Positions 21,701 to 30,634 are shown, numbered from the stretch's first letter. The stretch: DNA of 64,000 nt from Pseudomonadota bacterium (GCA_963205495.1 CAUJIN010000041.1:37818-101817), one strand, 5' to 3'. A program made the numbers and translations. Notes: generated by a model from the sequence alone, not told the origin.

Positions 21701-22706
21701 GCCGCTCGCGGCACCGCGAATGCGCGTGCTGGCGGGCCGCGAGATTCTGGCGGAGTGGGGCTGGCAGGAACTGTTCGACGCCTGGTGGCAGGTGACGCAC
21801 GCCATGCAGGCGCTGCGCGATACCCCCGAGAGCGCCGATGCCGAGCGCGACGCGCGACGCGACTTCGCCGCGCCCGCGTTCGCGCCGCGCCTCACCTTCG
21901 ATCCGTCGGAAAACATCGCGGCACCCTGCGTCGCCACCGGCGCGCGCCCGCGCGTGGCGATCCTGCGCGAGCAGGGCGTCAACGGCCAGATCGAGATGGC
22001 AGCGGCCTTCGACCGCGCCGGTTTCGAGGCGGTGGACGTGCACATGACCGACCTGATCGAAGGACGGTCGCGGCTGGATGGATTCCGCGGTCTGGCCGCC
22101 TGCGGCGGCTTCAGCTACGGCGACGTGCTCGGGGCCGGCAGCGGCTGGTCCACTTCGATCCTGGAGCGCGCGATGCTTCGCGAACAGTTCTCTGCCTTCT
22201 TCGCGCGCCCGGACAGCTTCACCCTGGGCGTGTGCAACGGCTGCCAGATGCTCAGCCAGCTGCGCGAGCTGATCCCCGGCGCGCAGCACTGGCCGGCTTT
22301 CCTGCACAACGCCTCGGGCCGCTTCGAGGCGCGCCTTGCGATGCTGGAAGTGGAGGATTCACCCTCGCTGCTGCTGCGCGGCATGGCGGGCTCGCGCATT
22401 CCGGTGGCGGTGTCGCACGGCGAGGGCCGCGCGAGGTTTCGCGCGGCTTCCGACGCCGCGCAGGCGCGCGTGGCGCTGCGCTATGTCGCGCCGGACGGCG
22501 CGCCCGCGCCGGCCTACCCGCACAATCCCAACGGCTCGACCGACGCCATCGCCGGACTCACCAGCCTGGACGGCCGCGCCACCCTGATGATGCCGCACCC
22601 CGAGCGGGTGTTCCGCAGCGTGCAGATGTCCTGGCGCCCGGCCGAGTGGGGCGAGGACAGCCCCTGGCTGCGGATGTTCCGCAACGCCCGCGTCTGGGTG
22701 GGTTGA
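18762..22706 (+). CDS. purL: phosphoribosylformylglycinamidine synthase (large PurL) with in-frame repeat inserts
   Basis: Fourth step of purine synthesis: converts FGAR, glutamine and ATP to FGAM. It is a 1314-residue single-chain gammaproteobacterial enzyme. Seen in order: N-terminal PurS-like domain, linker [12 protein letters not shown], first synthase half ([32 protein letters not shown]), second half ([20 protein letters not shown]) and the glutaminase domain with nucleophile Cys1158 ([11 protein letters not shown]) and PHPERVFR. Compared with the E. coli protein as I recall it, two inserts stand out: about 5 residues near 580-590 and about 28 residues near 780-811. Both are translations of heptamer repeats. 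The frame is uninterrupted, so the gene is probably functional. Confidence 0.95.
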   Translation: MLVFQARTALSAHARSRLESRLRELDPDLVLGAVVDLYFVQPESGQAPDEAALERVLGADRLNAGLPPGRLALPRLGTISPWSSKATEIVRGAGLAVRRVERGQHFALQGLAPEHAPVVAALLHDPMTQSLLADLEAARGLFDAPAPGGVVRVPLAELETANHSLGLALSGDEIDYLRERYGALGRDPTDAELMMFAQANSEHCRHKIFNAGWTLDGQPQPRSLFAMIRNTHAKSPQLTLSAYKDNAAVIEGFAARRFRRDPDSRVYGAGDLLPGAFAIKVETHNHPTAIAPFPGASTGAGGEIRDEGATGRGGKPKAGLTGFSVSNLRIPGLAQPWESPRALNPRMASAFQIMQDGPLGAAAFNNEFGRPAITGYFRSFELLTPDAGPLRGYDKPIMLAGGVGAIDPEQVEKLPLRPGDAVVVLGGPAMLIGLGGGAASSVASGDSSEGLDFASVQRDNPEMQRRCQEVIDACFARGADNPIRSAHDVGAGGLSNAIPELLHDSNMGGRIDLGAIPRDDPSLSPMQLWCNESQERYVLGIAAEHLDTFRAICARERCPFAVVGHATEEERLVVAEGATLDSRFPIPDSPIDIPMDLLFGKAPKMHRSAERGANARWPRLDTEALDLFEAGLRVLSHPSVASKNYLVTIGDRTVGGLVARDQMVGPWQLPLADCGITLDDFSGYTGQALSIGERAPLALLDSAAAARMAVGEAITNLLSAPVADLSEIKLSANWMAACGHGDEDARLFDAVRAVGMELCPALDISIPVGKDSLSMASRWTGFGIRDSGLAGAKSPPDPASSNPQSPIPNPGDSLQSTSPVSLVVSAFARVRDVRQALTPVLSRDAESELWLIGLGGGKRRLGGSILAQVYDGFGGEPPDLDSPELLRGLFDLVRDAREAGILLACHDRSDGGAFAALCEMAFASHCGLEIQLDHWGDNPFSTLFCEELGVIVQVPVDDRAEFADLVDRHGLTHCAQRIGKPLAAPRMRVLAGREILAEWGWQELFDAWWQVTHAMQALRDTPESADAERDARRDFAAPAFAPRLTFDPSENIAAPCVATGARPRVAILREQGVNGQIEMAAAFDRAGFEAVDVHMTDLIEGRSRLDGFRGLAACGGFSYGDVLGAGSGWSTSILERAMLREQFSAFFARPDSFTLGVCNGCQMLSQLRELIPGAQHWPAFLHNASGRFEARLAMLEVEDSPSLLLRGMAGSRIPVAVSHGEGRARFRAASDAAQARVALRYVAPDGAPAPAYPHNPNGSTDAIAGLTSLDGRATLMMPHPERVFRSVQMSWRPAEWGEDSPWLRMFRNARVWVG
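20501..20528. repeat. heptamer tandem repeat inside purL
   Basis: Four exact head-to-tail copies of CGATTCC lie inside purL. Translation gives [10 protein letters not shown] just before the conserved [12 protein letters not shown] segment. As 7 is not a multiple of 3, the unit is read in all three frames over 21 bases. It is the same heptamer as one arm of the palindromes at 21101-21192 and 25173-25276, but here only one arm is present. Confidence 0.9.
21101..21192. repeat. palindromic heptamer element inserted in purL coding sequence
   Basis: Left arm of GGGATTC units (21101-21128), inner inverted repeat ggcagga (21128-21134) / tcctgcc (21152-21158), and right arm of AATCCCC units (21164-21192). 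The arms are largely complementary, so the element can fold into one long stem. It lies in frame between the purL motifs SLSMASRW and [15 protein letters not shown], and is translated into about 30 residues rich in Gly, Ser and Pro. Confidence 0.88.
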
Positions 22707-22720
22707 GTCGAGGGCTGGCG

Positions 22721-23428
22721 ATGAAGATTTCCCCGCTGCGCGAGTTCATCTGGTCGGCCATGCTCTGGCTGCCGCTGATGTTTGCCCTGTGGTTCGCGCT
22801 GAGCACGGTGGTGGCCTTCCCGATCGTGCGCCTGGCGCACGTCTTCGCCGACCTGCTGATGCCCGATCTCCTGAGCCATGCGGGGCAGAACTTCGCCCAG
22901 TTCGCCTACGCCTACGTGGTGGACATCAGCGGCGTGGCCGGGCTGCCCGGAGGCAGGCTCGAAATCGACGAACAGAGCGTCAACGTGCTGATCTACGCGT
23001 ATTCCATGCCGCTGTTCTGCGGTCTGGTGGTGGCCAGCACTTCGACCTGGCGCAGCACCTTCGTGCAGTGGGGCATCGGGCTTTCGGTGCTGGCCGTCAC
23101 CTGCGCGCTGGGCGTGGCGCTGGAGGCGCTCTACACGATCCGCGACGGCACCGGCAATGCCGTGGCCGCGGCGCTGGCCGAAGGCGGCTATGCCGCGGTC
23201 GCGGCCCAGGCCGGACAGGCGGCCAACGCCTTCATCGCCCAGCGCTTCGATGCCGCCGGGCTCAACGTCGACCTGCTGGCGCTGGCGCGCCAGTTCGGGT
23301 ATTTGATCCTGCCGCCCGTGGTGCCGATCGTGATGTGGATCCTGCTCAACCGAACCTTCCTCGAAAGCCTGGTCGGCTGGGACGAGGACGCCGACGAGGC
23401 CGATTCCGCGGCCCGGGGAGACGCCTGA
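22721..23428 (+). CDS. inner-membrane protein upstream of the type II secretion genes
   Basis: A 235-residue polytopic membrane protein with hydrophobic segments at about residues 12-35, 88-108, 113-135 and 195-215, and an acidic C-terminus (DEDADEADSAARGDA). The start at 22721 lies 14 bases after purL, and its stop overlaps the gspE start (TGATG), so it is translationally coupled to gspE. I do not recognise the family with certainty. The pattern NVLIYAYSMPLFCGL weakly recalls exosortase-H-associated membrane proteins, but no exosortase is in view. A helper of the secretion system is equally possible from position alone. Confidence 0.7.
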   Translation: MKISPLREFIWSAMLWLPLMFALWFALSTVVAFPIVRLAHVFADLLMPDLLSHAGQNFAQFAYAYVVDISGVAGLPGGRLEIDEQSVNVLIYAYSMPLFCGLVVASTSTWRSTFVQWGIGLSVLAVTCALGVALEALYTIRDGTGNAVAAALAEGGYAAVAAQAGQAANAFIAQRFDAAGLNVDLLALARQFGYLILPPVVPIVMWILLNRTFLESLVGWDEDADEADSAARGDA

Positions 23429-25170
23429 TGATTCCGCAGACCGAGGCGGCCGCCGCCATCGACGATCCGGAGGCCGCGCTCGACCAGCGCGAAGACCGGA
23501 TCTGCCAGCAGCTGCTCGCGCGCGGCCGGCTCAAGGAGGCCGATTTCGCCCGCGCCCGCCGCCTGCACGAGGAATCGGGCGGCGGCAGCCTGGTGTCGCT
23601 GATGACGCGCATCGGGCTGGTTTCCGAGCGCGACGTGGCCGAGGCCAGCGCCGAGGTGTTCGACCTGTCGCTCGTCACCGCCAAGGACTTTCCCGAGAAC
23701 CCGCCGACGGTGCAGGTTTCGGTGCGATTCCTCAAGCAGCAGCACGTCTGCCCCATTTCCGAAACCGAGGACCGCATCGAGCTGCTGGTGGCCGATCCGG
23801 CCGACGACTATCCGGTCGAGGCGATCCGCATGGCGACCGGCCGCAGCGTGCAGGTCAAGGTCGGGCTGCGCGCCGAGATCGACGACCTGATCGAGCGCTA
23901 TTTCGGCAGCGGCCGTTCCGCCATGGGCACCATCGTGGAGGATCTGGGCGATGGCGCGGAATCCCGCGACGAGGACGATGTCGAGCACCTGCGCGACCTG
24001 GCCTCCGAGGCGCCGGTGATCCGGCTGGTGAACCTCATCATCCAGCGCGCGGTCGAGCAGCGCACCTCGGACATCCACATCGAGCCCTTCGAGAACCGCC
24101 TCAAGGTGCGCTACCGCATCGACGGCGTGCTGGAGGAAGCCGAATCCCCGCCCGCCAACCTCACCGCCGCCGTGATCAGCCGCATCAAGATCATGGCCAA
24201 GCTCAACATCGCCGAGCGCCGCCTGCCGCAGGACGGGCGCATCATGATCCGGGTGCAGGGCAAGGAGCTGGACCTGCGCGTGTCCACCGTGCCCACCGCG
24301 CATGGTGAATCGGTGGTGATGCGCATCCTGGACCGCGAGTCCATCGTCTTCGACTTCAAGAAGCTCGGCTTCACCGACCAGTTCCTCGCCGACTTCCTCA
24401 AGGTGCTGGAGCAGCCGCACGGCATCCTGCTGGTCACCGGCCCCACCGGTTCGGGCAAGACCACCACGCTCTACACCGCGCTTTCCCAGCTCAATACGCC
24501 GGACGTGAAGATCATCACGGTTGAAGACCCGGTGGAATACCAGCTCGAAGGCGTGAACCAGATCCAGGCCAAACCGCAGATCGGGCTGGACTTCTCGCAT
24601 GCGCTGCGCTCGATCGTGCGTCAGGACCCGGACATCATCATGATCGGCGAAATGCGCGATCTGGAAACGGCCAAGATCGCCATCCAGTCCGCGCTCACCG
24701 GTCACTTGGTGCTTTCCACCCTGCACACCAACAACGCAGCCGGCGGCGTCACGCGCCTCCTGGACATGGGCGTGGAGGATTACCTGCTCACCTCGACGGT
24801 CAACGGCATCCTCGCCCAGCGTCTGGTGCGCCGGCTGGAGCCGACCCACGCCGAACGCTACGAGCCCTCGCCCGAGGTGATCGAGGAGTTCGGGCTGCGC
24901 AAGCTCCAGCCCGAGGGGCCGATCCACCTGTATCGCCCGGTGCCGTCCGCGCTCACGCCCACCGGCTACCTCGGCCGCACCACGATCATGGAGTTCCTCG
25001 TCGTCACCGAGCCGATCCGCCGCATGGTGATGAAGCACGCCGACACCAACCTCATCGAGGAAGAGGCCCGCCAGCTCGGCATGCGCACCATGTACGAGGA
25101 CGGACTGGTGAAGGCGATGCAGGGCGTCACCACGATCGAGGAAATCCTGCGCGTGACGCAGGAGAACTGA
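23428..25170 (+). CDS. gspE: type II secretion ATPase GspE (lacking the tetracysteine motif)
   Basis: Cytoplasmic hexameric ATPase that powers pseudopilus assembly. The 580-residue protein has an N-terminal N1E/MshEN-like domain (LARGRLKEADFARAR; about 20-160), then the secretion-ATPase core: Walker A GPTGSGKT at 338-345, Asp box ITVEDPVEY, Walker B-type IIMIGEMRDLETA and His box GHLVLSTLHTN. In most GspE/PilB proteins a CxxC...CxxC zinc site follows the RLVR segment. Here residues 468-513 contain no cysteine at all, although flanking sequence (LVRRLEP and TGYLGRTTIMEFL) aligns. First Gsp gene of the operon. Confidence 0.95.
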   Translation: MIPQTEAAAAIDDPEAALDQREDRICQQLLARGRLKEADFARARRLHEESGGGSLVSLMTRIGLVSERDVAEASAEVFDLSLVTAKDFPENPPTVQVSVRFLKQQHVCPISETEDRIELLVADPADDYPVEAIRMATGRSVQVKVGLRAEIDDLIERYFGSGRSAMGTIVEDLGDGAESRDEDDVEHLRDLASEAPVIRLVNLIIQRAVEQRTSDIHIEPFENRLKVRYRIDGVLEEAESPPANLTAAVISRIKIMAKLNIAERRLPQDGRIMIRVQGKELDLRVSTVPTAHGESVVMRILDRESIVFDFKKLGFTDQFLADFLKVLEQPHGILLVTGPTGSGKTTTLYTALSQLNTPDVKIITVEDPVEYQLEGVNQIQAKPQIGLDFSHALRSIVRQDPDIIMIGEMRDLETAKIAIQSALTGHLVLSTLHTNNAAGGVTRLLDMGVEDYLLTSTVNGILAQRLVRRLEPTHAERYEPSPEVIEEFGLRKLQPEGPIHLYRPVPSALTPTGYLGRTTIMEFLVVTEPIRRMVMKHADTNLIEEEARQLGMRTMYEDGLVKAMQGVTTIEEILRVTQEN

Positions 25171-25172
25171 TG

Positions 25173-25276
25173 ATGGGAATCGGGAATCGAGAATCGAGAA
25201 TCGGAGGGTCACGCCCTGTTTCTACAGGAACGCATTCGCTTCAACCCCATTCCCCATTCTCCATTCCCCATTCCCG
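25173..25276. repeat. palindromic heptamer element between gspE and gspF
   Basis: Left arm of GGGAATC/GAGAATC units (about 25173-25206), an inner hairpin cctgt-ttct-acagg (25215-25228), and right arm of CCCCATT/CTCCATT units (25242-25276). It fills the 116-base gap between gspE and gspF, the longest gap in an otherwise tightly packed operon, and would be transcribed as a long hairpin. Same family as the element in purL 4 kb upstream. Confidence 0.88.
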
Positions 25277-25286
25277 GCCCTGACCC

Positions 25287-26498
25287 ATGGCCCACTTCCG
25301 CTACAAAGCCCTGAGCTCCGCCGGCGACCCGATCGAGGGCGTGATGGAGGCCGCGAGTGCGGAAGAGGTGATCGTGCGCCTGCAGGACGCCGGCAACCTT
25401 CCGCTCGATGCGCGCCCTGCGGATCAGGCCAAGGGTTCGCTGGCGGCGCTTCTGCGCCGTGCGCCGATGAAGGGCGCGCAGGTGCTGCAGTTCACCCAGC
25501 AGCTGGCGACCCTGCTGGGCGCGGGCCAGCCGCTGGATCGCGCGCTGCAGATCCTGCTCGACCTGCCCGAATCGGCCGAAGCGCGGCGCGTGATCGAGCG
25601 GGTGCGCGATGCGGTGCGCGGCGGCACGCCGCTGTCGCAGGCGCTGGAACAGGAAGAGGGCGTGTTCTCGCGCCTCTACGTCAACATGGTGCGCGCCGGC
25701 GAAGTGGGTGGGTCGCTGCACGACACCCTCAAGCGCCTGGCCGACTACCTCGAACGCAGCAAGGCCCTGCGCGAATCGGTGATCAACGCCTTGATCTACC
25801 CGAGCATCCTAATCCTGATGGTGTTCGGCGCGCTGATGCTGCTGCTGGGCTATGTGGTGCCGCAGTTCCTGCCGCTGTTCGAGGACATGGACGTGGAGAT
25901 GCCCCTGCTTACCCAGGCGGTGATGGCCACGGGCAACCTGGTCAGCGGCTACTGGTGGCTGCTGTTGGCGATCTTCATCGCCGGCCTGGTGCTGTTCCGC
26001 CGTCGCCTGGCCGATCCGCAGGCGCGGCGCGGCTTCGATGCCTGGGTGCTGCGCCGCGGACTCGTCGGCGGGCTGGTCGCGCGGCTGGAAACCGCGCGCC
26101 TGGCGCGCACCCTGGGAACTTTGGTGCACAACGGAGTTCCATTGCTCACCGCGCTGTCGATCGCGCGCAACGTGATGGGGAATCTGGCCCTGTCCGATGC
26201 GGTCGAAGCCGCCAGCACGGAGGTCAAGACCGGCGGCGCGCTGGCGCTGGCCTTGGGGCGCAGCAAGCTGTTTCCCCGCCTGGCGCTGCAGATGATCGCG
26301 GTGGGCGAGGAGTCGGGGGAACTGGATACGATGCTGACCAAGGTGGCCGACACCTTCGATCAGGAGGTCAGGAACACCGTCGATCGCCTGCTGGCGGCGC
26401 TGGTGCCGGCGGTGACCGTGTTCATGGCGCTGGTGGTGGCCCTGATCATGATGGCCATCCTGATCCCGATCTTAAGTCTCACCAATGCGGTGGGTTGA
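25287..26498 (+). CDS. gspF: type II secretion inner-membrane platform protein GspF
   Basis: Polytopic platform protein that couples GspE to the pseudopilus. At 403 residues it has the family N-terminus MAHFRYKALSSAGDPIEGVMEA, two duplicated GspF domains (about 68-190 and 270-395; LLGAGQPLDRAL / LVHNGVPLLTAL, VRAGEVGGSL / VGEESGEL) and three transmembrane helices (about 168-192, 222-240 and 375-397). There is no clear ribosome binding site; the start follows directly on the repeat element. Confidence 0.95.
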   Translation: MAHFRYKALSSAGDPIEGVMEAASAEEVIVRLQDAGNLPLDARPADQAKGSLAALLRRAPMKGAQVLQFTQQLATLLGAGQPLDRALQILLDLPESAEARRVIERVRDAVRGGTPLSQALEQEEGVFSRLYVNMVRAGEVGGSLHDTLKRLADYLERSKALRESVINALIYPSILILMVFGALMLLLGYVVPQFLPLFEDMDVEMPLLTQAVMATGNLVSGYWWLLLAIFIAGLVLFRRRLADPQARRGFDAWVLRRGLVGGLVARLETARLARTLGTLVHNGVPLLTALSIARNVMGNLALSDAVEAASTEVKTGGALALALGRSKLFPRLALQMIAVGEESGELDTMLTKVADTFDQEVRNTVDRLLAALVPAVTVFMALVVALIMMAILIPILSLTNAVG

Positions 26499-26525
26499 CA
26501 CTCAAACGAAAACGGAAGCATGACG

Positions 26526-26948
26526 ATGAACGCACGACGCACCTACCGCACCGCTGCCCGCGCCCAGCGCGGCTTCAGCCTGATCGAAATCCTCATCGTG
26601 GTGGCGCTGATCGCCCTGATCGCCGGCATGGTGGCCAACCAGGTCTTCGGCGGGCAGGATCGCGCCAAGGTGAAGATGGCACAGGCCCAGGTCACCGCGC
26701 TGGCGGGCAAAGTATCCAATTTCGAAGGCGACACCGGCGCGCTGCCGCAGCGGCTGGAAGACCTGATCACTTCGCCGGGCAACGTGAAGGGCTGGCTCGG
26801 CCCGTACTCCAAGGAAGGCGAGCTCAAGGATCCGTGGAACACGCCCTACGAGTACCGCACCAGCGGACGCAGCTTCACCATCACCAGCCTCGGTGCCGAC
26901 AAGCAGTCCGGCGGCACCGGAGTGGACGCGGACATCAGCAGCGAGTGA
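26526..26948 (+). CDS. gspG: major pseudopilin GspG
   Basis: Main subunit of the periplasmic pseudopilus. The precursor has the prepilin peptidase site QRG/FSLIEILIVVALIALIAGMV with Glu at +5, and the C-terminal GspG pattern LEDLITSP, WLGPYSK, LKDPWNTPYEY and SLGADKQSGG (calcium-site region). Two ATGs occur in frame (26520 and 26526). GGAAG at 26514-26518 is only 1 base from the first but 7 from the second, so I use 26526 (140 residues). No prepilin peptidase gene is in the window. Confidence 0.94.
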   Translation: MNARRTYRTAARAQRGFSLIEILIVVALIALIAGMVANQVFGGQDRAKVKMAQAQVTALAGKVSNFEGDTGALPQRLEDLITSPGNVKGWLGPYSKEGELKDPWNTPYEYRTSGRSFTITSLGADKQSGGTGVDADISSE

Positions 26949-26993
26949 TCGCACCGCGCGCCTGCGCCGGCGACGGGAGCTGAGGACACTTCG

Positions 26994-27449
26994 ATGCGCG
27001 CCGCCCGCGGATTCACCCTGGTCGAGATTCTCGCGGTCGTCGCGCTGATCGCGCTGGCCATGACGCTGGTGGCGGTCACGGTAGGCGATGGCCTGACCGG
27101 CGCGCGGGTCAAGGCCGCCAGCCGCGACCTCGTCGCCGCGCTGCGCTACACCCGCGGGCAGGCCATCGTGAAGCGCGAGCCGCAGACCCTCTCGATCGAC
27201 GTGGACGGGCGCCGCTACCGCGCGCCGCGGCGCAAGTGGGTCGAGCTTCCGAAAGACATGGAAATGAAGCTGGTCACCGCGCGCTCGGAAATGGAAGGCG
27301 AGGGCACCGGCCGCATCCGTTTCTTCCCCGATGGCGCATCCACCGGCGGCAACGTCGAACTGATCCTGGGCGAGGCCGCCTGGCGCATCGAGGTCAACTG
27401 GCTTACCGGCGAGGTGACGGTGATCGAACCCAAGGATCGGGACCGTTGA
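26994..27449 (+). CDS. gspH: minor pseudopilin GspH
   Basis: A 151-residue pseudopilin with class III signal ARG/FTLVEILAVVALIALAM at the very start, followed by the GspH/FimT-like globular part (AASRDLVAALRYTRGQAIVKR, IRFFPDGASTGGNVEL, WRIEVNWLTGEV). It has a short six-residue leader before the cleavage site. It lies 45 bases after gspG and 1 base before gspI. Confidence 0.92.
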   Translation: MRAARGFTLVEILAVVALIALAMTLVAVTVGDGLTGARVKAASRDLVAALRYTRGQAIVKREPQTLSIDVDGRRYRAPRRKWVELPKDMEMKLVTARSEMEGEGTGRIRFFPDGASTGGNVELILGEAAWRIEVNWLTGEVTVIEPKDRDR

Positions 27450-27450
27450 G

Positions 27451-27870
27451 ATGAGATGCCCCGGCCCCACCGCGATGCAGAGCGGTTTCACCCTGATCGA
27501 GGTCGTGGTGGCGTTCTCGCTGCTGGCCGTCGGGCTGGCGGCGGCGATGCAGATCGCTATAGGCTCGATGCGGCAGGCGCGCAGCGCCGAGTCCTACACC
27601 GAGGCCGCGCTCTATGCCCAATCCCTGCTCGACGGTCTGGGCGTGGGCGAGCGGCTTAAGGAGGGCGGGGATTCCGGGCGCTTCGGCGAGCACTACGCCT
27701 GGGAGCTGGAAGTGACGCCTTACGAAGTGCCGAGCGATTCTCCGATCGACCCGGTCACGGTGCCGGTGCAGCTCTACCGGCTCGACCTGCGGGTGCGCTG
27801 GGAGCGCGGTCGCAACGAGTACGAGGCGCAGTTCTCCACCCTGCGCGCGCTCACCCCGGAGCTGCAATGA
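27451..27870 (+). CDS. gspI: minor pseudopilin GspI
   Basis: A 139-residue pseudopilin with cleavage site QSG/FTLIEVVVAFSLLAVGLAAAM and the short GspI-type globular part (YAQSLLDGLG, YRLDLRVRW). With GspJ and GspK it forms the tip complex. It could start at 27451 (ATG) or at the ATG at 27475, which would leave a three-residue leader; the longer form is kept. Its end overlaps gspJ by four bases. Confidence 0.91.
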   Translation: MRCPGPTAMQSGFTLIEVVVAFSLLAVGLAAAMQIAIGSMRQARSAESYTEAALYAQSLLDGLGVGERLKEGGDSGRFGEHYAWELEVTPYEVPSDSPIDPVTVPVQLYRLDLRVRWERGRNEYEAQFSTLRALTPELQ

Positions 27871-28565
27871 ACGCCTCGGCGCGCGCGCACGGTTTCACCC
27901 TGCTGGAGGTGCTGATCGCCATCACCCTGCTGGCGCTGCTGATCGCCATGGCCTTCGGCACCCTGCGCGGCGCGGTGGCCACCACCCATGCCGGCGAGCG
28001 GATCGTCACCTGGACCAACCAGACCCGCACGGTGCAGGAGTTCCTGCGCCGTCAGCTTTCCCACGCCATGTCGATTCCCTTCGACCGCCAGGAAGACATC
28101 GGCGAAAACCGCGTGTTCGAGGCCAGCCGCGACGAGCTGCGCTTCGTCGGCCCCATGCCCGGGCATCTGGCCAACGGCGGCCCGCACGTGCAGTGGATCA
28201 CGGTGGCCGGGGACGAACTCTTGTTCGACCACGCCCAGCTCAACGGCTACGACCCGGAACACCCCAAGGCCAACAATCCGCGCGATCCGGTGCGGCTGAT
28301 GGCAGGCATTTCCTCGGCCCACTTCGAGTATCGCGGGCTGGACGAGAACGGCGAGCTGGGCGAGTGGCTGCGAGAGTGGGACAACGTGCAGCAGCTGCCG
28401 CTGATGGTGCGCGTGGTGGTCGAGTTCGAACAGGAAAACCGCGTCTGGCCGGATTTCGAGGTGCCGGTTCTTGCCGGCAGCAGCATGCCCACGATGTTCC
28501 GGATGCGTCGCCCCGGCCTGCGCCCGGGCCTGCGTCCGGGAGAAAACCCGGGGGAAATCCAGTGA
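27867..28565 (+). CDS. gspJ: minor pseudopilin GspJ
   Basis: A 232-residue pseudopilin: site AHG/FTLLEVLIAITLLALLIAM, then FGTLRGAV and WTNQTRTVQEFLRRQL, and the GspJ-type core with FVGPMPGHLANGG and FEYRGLDENGEL. The C-terminus carries a short repeat rich in Arg, Pro and Gly (RPGLRPGLRPGENPG). Start ATG overlaps the gspI stop (ATGA); its end overlaps gspK (GTGA). Confidence 0.92.
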   Translation: MNASARAHGFTLLEVLIAITLLALLIAMAFGTLRGAVATTHAGERIVTWTNQTRTVQEFLRRQLSHAMSIPFDRQEDIGENRVFEASRDELRFVGPMPGHLANGGPHVQWITVAGDELLFDHAQLNGYDPEHPKANNPRDPVRLMAGISSAHFEYRGLDENGELGEWLREWDNVQQLPLMVRVVVEFEQENRVWPDFEVPVLAGSSMPTMFRMRRPGLRPGLRPGENPGEIQ

Positions 28566-29479
28566 GGCCGGGCATCGCGTCGCGCCAGGTCACCCCGCGC
28601 CAGCGCGGCGTCGCGTTCGTCGTGGTGCTGTGGCTGATGGCGCTGCTGACGATCCTGCTTGGCGCCTTCGCCCTGCTCACCCGCACCGAAGGCATGCAGG
28701 CGCGCTGGCTCTACGACACCACCGCGGCGCGCTACGCGGCGGAGGCGGGCATCCATCAGGCCGCGCTGTTCCTGTCGGTGCCCGATCCGCAGCTGCGCTG
28801 GATTCCCGACGGGCGCGGGTACCAGACTGGCTTCGACGAAGCGCAAATCCGCCTTCGGATCACCGACGAATCGGGCCTGATCGACCTCAACACCGCCGAT
28901 ATCTCCATGCTCACGGAACTGTTCCGCAGTTCCGGCGTCGAAGAGGATCAGGCCGCCGCGCTGGCGGCGGCGGTCCAGGACTGGCGCGATGCGGATGATC
29001 TGGTTTCACCCAACGGGGCCGAAGATGCGGAATACGAAGCCGAAGGCTATGCCTGGGGCTCGAAGGATGCGCCGTTCGACATGGTGTCCGAACTGCGCCA
29101 GGTGCTGGGCATGACGCCGGAGCTGATGCAGCGCATCGAGCCGGCCGTCACGGTGTACGGCGGCCAGTCGCGTCCCAACCTCGCGTTCGCGCCGCTGGAA
29201 GTGCTGCTGACCATTCCGGGCATGACACAGGAGCTGGCGCAACAGATCCTCGAGGCGCGTCACGCCTGGGATCCCAACAGCGGAATGCCCGCCCCGATGC
29301 TGCCCGATGGCACCGCGCTGATGGCGCAGGGCGGCACCGGCACGTATAGTATCGAGTCCCGCGCCACGCTTCCGAACGGAACCTGGACGCAGGTCGATGC
29401 CACGATCCGGCTTGGCGGCGGCGGAGTCTCGGGCATGGCGTTTACCGTTCTGCGCTGGCAGGACGGCGGTACCTTCTGA
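28562..29479 (+). CDS. gspK: pseudopilus tip protein GspK
   Basis: A 305-residue large minor pseudopilin. It has the GspK-type signal RG/VAFVVVLWLMALLTILLGAFALL (Val rather than Phe at +1), YAAEAGIHQA, the SAM-like domain with RITDESGLIDLNTAD and DADDLVSPNGAEDAEYEAEGYAWGS-type sequence, and a second helical domain ending PLEVLLTIPGM. I chose the GTG at 28562, which overlaps the gspJ stop. No Glu at +5 is present, which is normal for GspK. Confidence 0.92.
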   Translation: MRPGIASRQVTPRQRGVAFVVVLWLMALLTILLGAFALLTRTEGMQARWLYDTTAARYAAEAGIHQAALFLSVPDPQLRWIPDGRGYQTGFDEAQIRLRITDESGLIDLNTADISMLTELFRSSGVEEDQAAALAAAVQDWRDADDLVSPNGAEDAEYEAEGYAWGSKDAPFDMVSELRQVLGMTPELMQRIEPAVTVYGGQSRPNLAFAPLEVLLTIPGMTQELAQQILEARHAWDPNSGMPAPMLPDGTALMAQGGTGTYSIESRATLPNGTWTQVDATIRLGGGGVSGMAFTVLRWQDGGTF

Positions 29480-29485
29480 GTTTTC

Positions 29486-30634
29486 ATGCCCTCCATTTCC
29501 GACCAACTTGCCCAGTCGTTGAGCCGCCTCGGTGCGCGCTACGCGCAAAGCCCGGTGCCGCGCTTCCTGCGCTGGTGGGGCGGCGAGCTGCGTGCCTGCC
29601 TGCCGGCACGCTGGCGCCACCGCTTTCAGGTCGCCGAGCGCGCCGTGCTGCTGCGCCGCGAGGGCGAGGAATATTCGGTCAGCCTGCAGCAGGGCGGCGT
29701 GCCGCAGCTGCTGGGGCGAACCCCGGCGCTGCCCGCCGAGGGGCTTCCCGCGGCGCTCAACGCGCTGCTCGACGAAGACGCCCGCGAACTGCGCCGCATC
29801 CTGCTGCTTCCGGCCGATGCGGTGCTGCGCCGCACCCTGCACCTGCCTGCCGCCGCGCTGGAAAATCTGTCCGGCGTGATCGGCTTCGAGCTGGATCGGC
29901 AAACGCCCTTCCGCGCCGATCAGGTCCACTACGACAGCCGCGTGCTGGCACATGCGCCGGATGCACGTCAGGTTCCGGTGCAGTTGGGGCTGGTCACGCG
30001 GGAACGGCTGGCGCGCGAACTGGCCGCGGTCGACGGACTGGCGGCCACGCTCAGCGCGGTGGACTGCGCCGATGCCGCGGGCGCGCGTGCCGGTTTCAAC
30101 CTGCTGCCGGCCGAGCAGCGTGCGCGCCGCGCCCACACCTTCGCCTGGCTGATGGGCGGCATGGCCTTGGCCGCACTGTTCTTCCTGTGGCTGGGCATGA
30201 ACAGCATCCTCGACAACCGCGCCGCGGCCATCGAGCGGCTGACCGCCGAAGTCGAGGCGCAGCGCGACGAAGCGCGCGCGGTGACGCGGCTGCGCGACGA
30301 GCTGGATGCCGCCGTCGCCGGCGCCAACTTCCTTGCGGTCGAGAAGGTGGGCCAGCCCTCGATGCTGCGGCTGCTCGACGAGCTGACCCGCAAGCTGCCC
30401 GATGACACCTTCATCGAACGGCTGAGCGTGACGCGCGGCGAGCTGACCCTCGCCGGACAGAGCGCGCAGGCGCCCAAGCTGGTCGAGCTGCTGCAGGACA
30501 GCGCGAACTTCCGTTCACCCTCGCTGAGCGGGCCGATCCAGCCCGACCCGCGTTCGGGCAAGGACCGATTCAACATCGCCGCGCAGTTCGGCAAGCCCGC
30601 GGAGGAAGCCGATGCGCCTGATGCCGGACGCTAA
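29486..30634 (+). CDS. gspL: type II secretion protein GspL
   Basis: Bitopic inner-membrane protein that holds GspE at the membrane. The 382-residue protein has a cytoplasmic actin-like region (residues 1-210), one transmembrane helix (about 220-240, WLMGGMALAALFFLWLGM), a coiled-coil (IERLTAEVEAQRDEA) and a PilN/GspL-type periplasmic ferredoxin-like domain (LLDELTRKLPDDTFIERLSV). It has the XpsL-like layout with a PilN-type end. Overlaps gspM by 23 bases. Confidence 0.9.
   Translation: MPSISDQLAQSLSRLGARYAQSPVPRFLRWWGGELRACLPARWRHRFQVAERAVLLRREGEEYSVSLQQGGVPQLLGRTPALPAEGLPAALNALLDEDARELRRILLLPADAVLRRTLHLPAAALENLSGVIGFELDRQTPFRADQVHYDSRVLAHAPDARQVPVQLGLVTRERLARELAAVDGLAATLSAVDCADAAGARAGFNLLPAEQRARRAHTFAWLMGGMALAALFFLWLGMNSILDNRAAAIERLTAEVEAQRDEARAVTRLRDELDAAVAGANFLAVEKVGQPSMLRLLDELTRKLPDDTFIERLSVTRGELTLAGQSAQAPKLVELLQDSANFRSPSLSGPIQPDPRSGKDRFNIAAQFGKPAEEADAPDAGR

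Noticed and set aside
18807..22307. Long open frame on the minus strand opposite purL
   Set aside because: It mirrors the high-G+C codon pattern of purL, has no recognisable motif and is covered by an obviously real gene.
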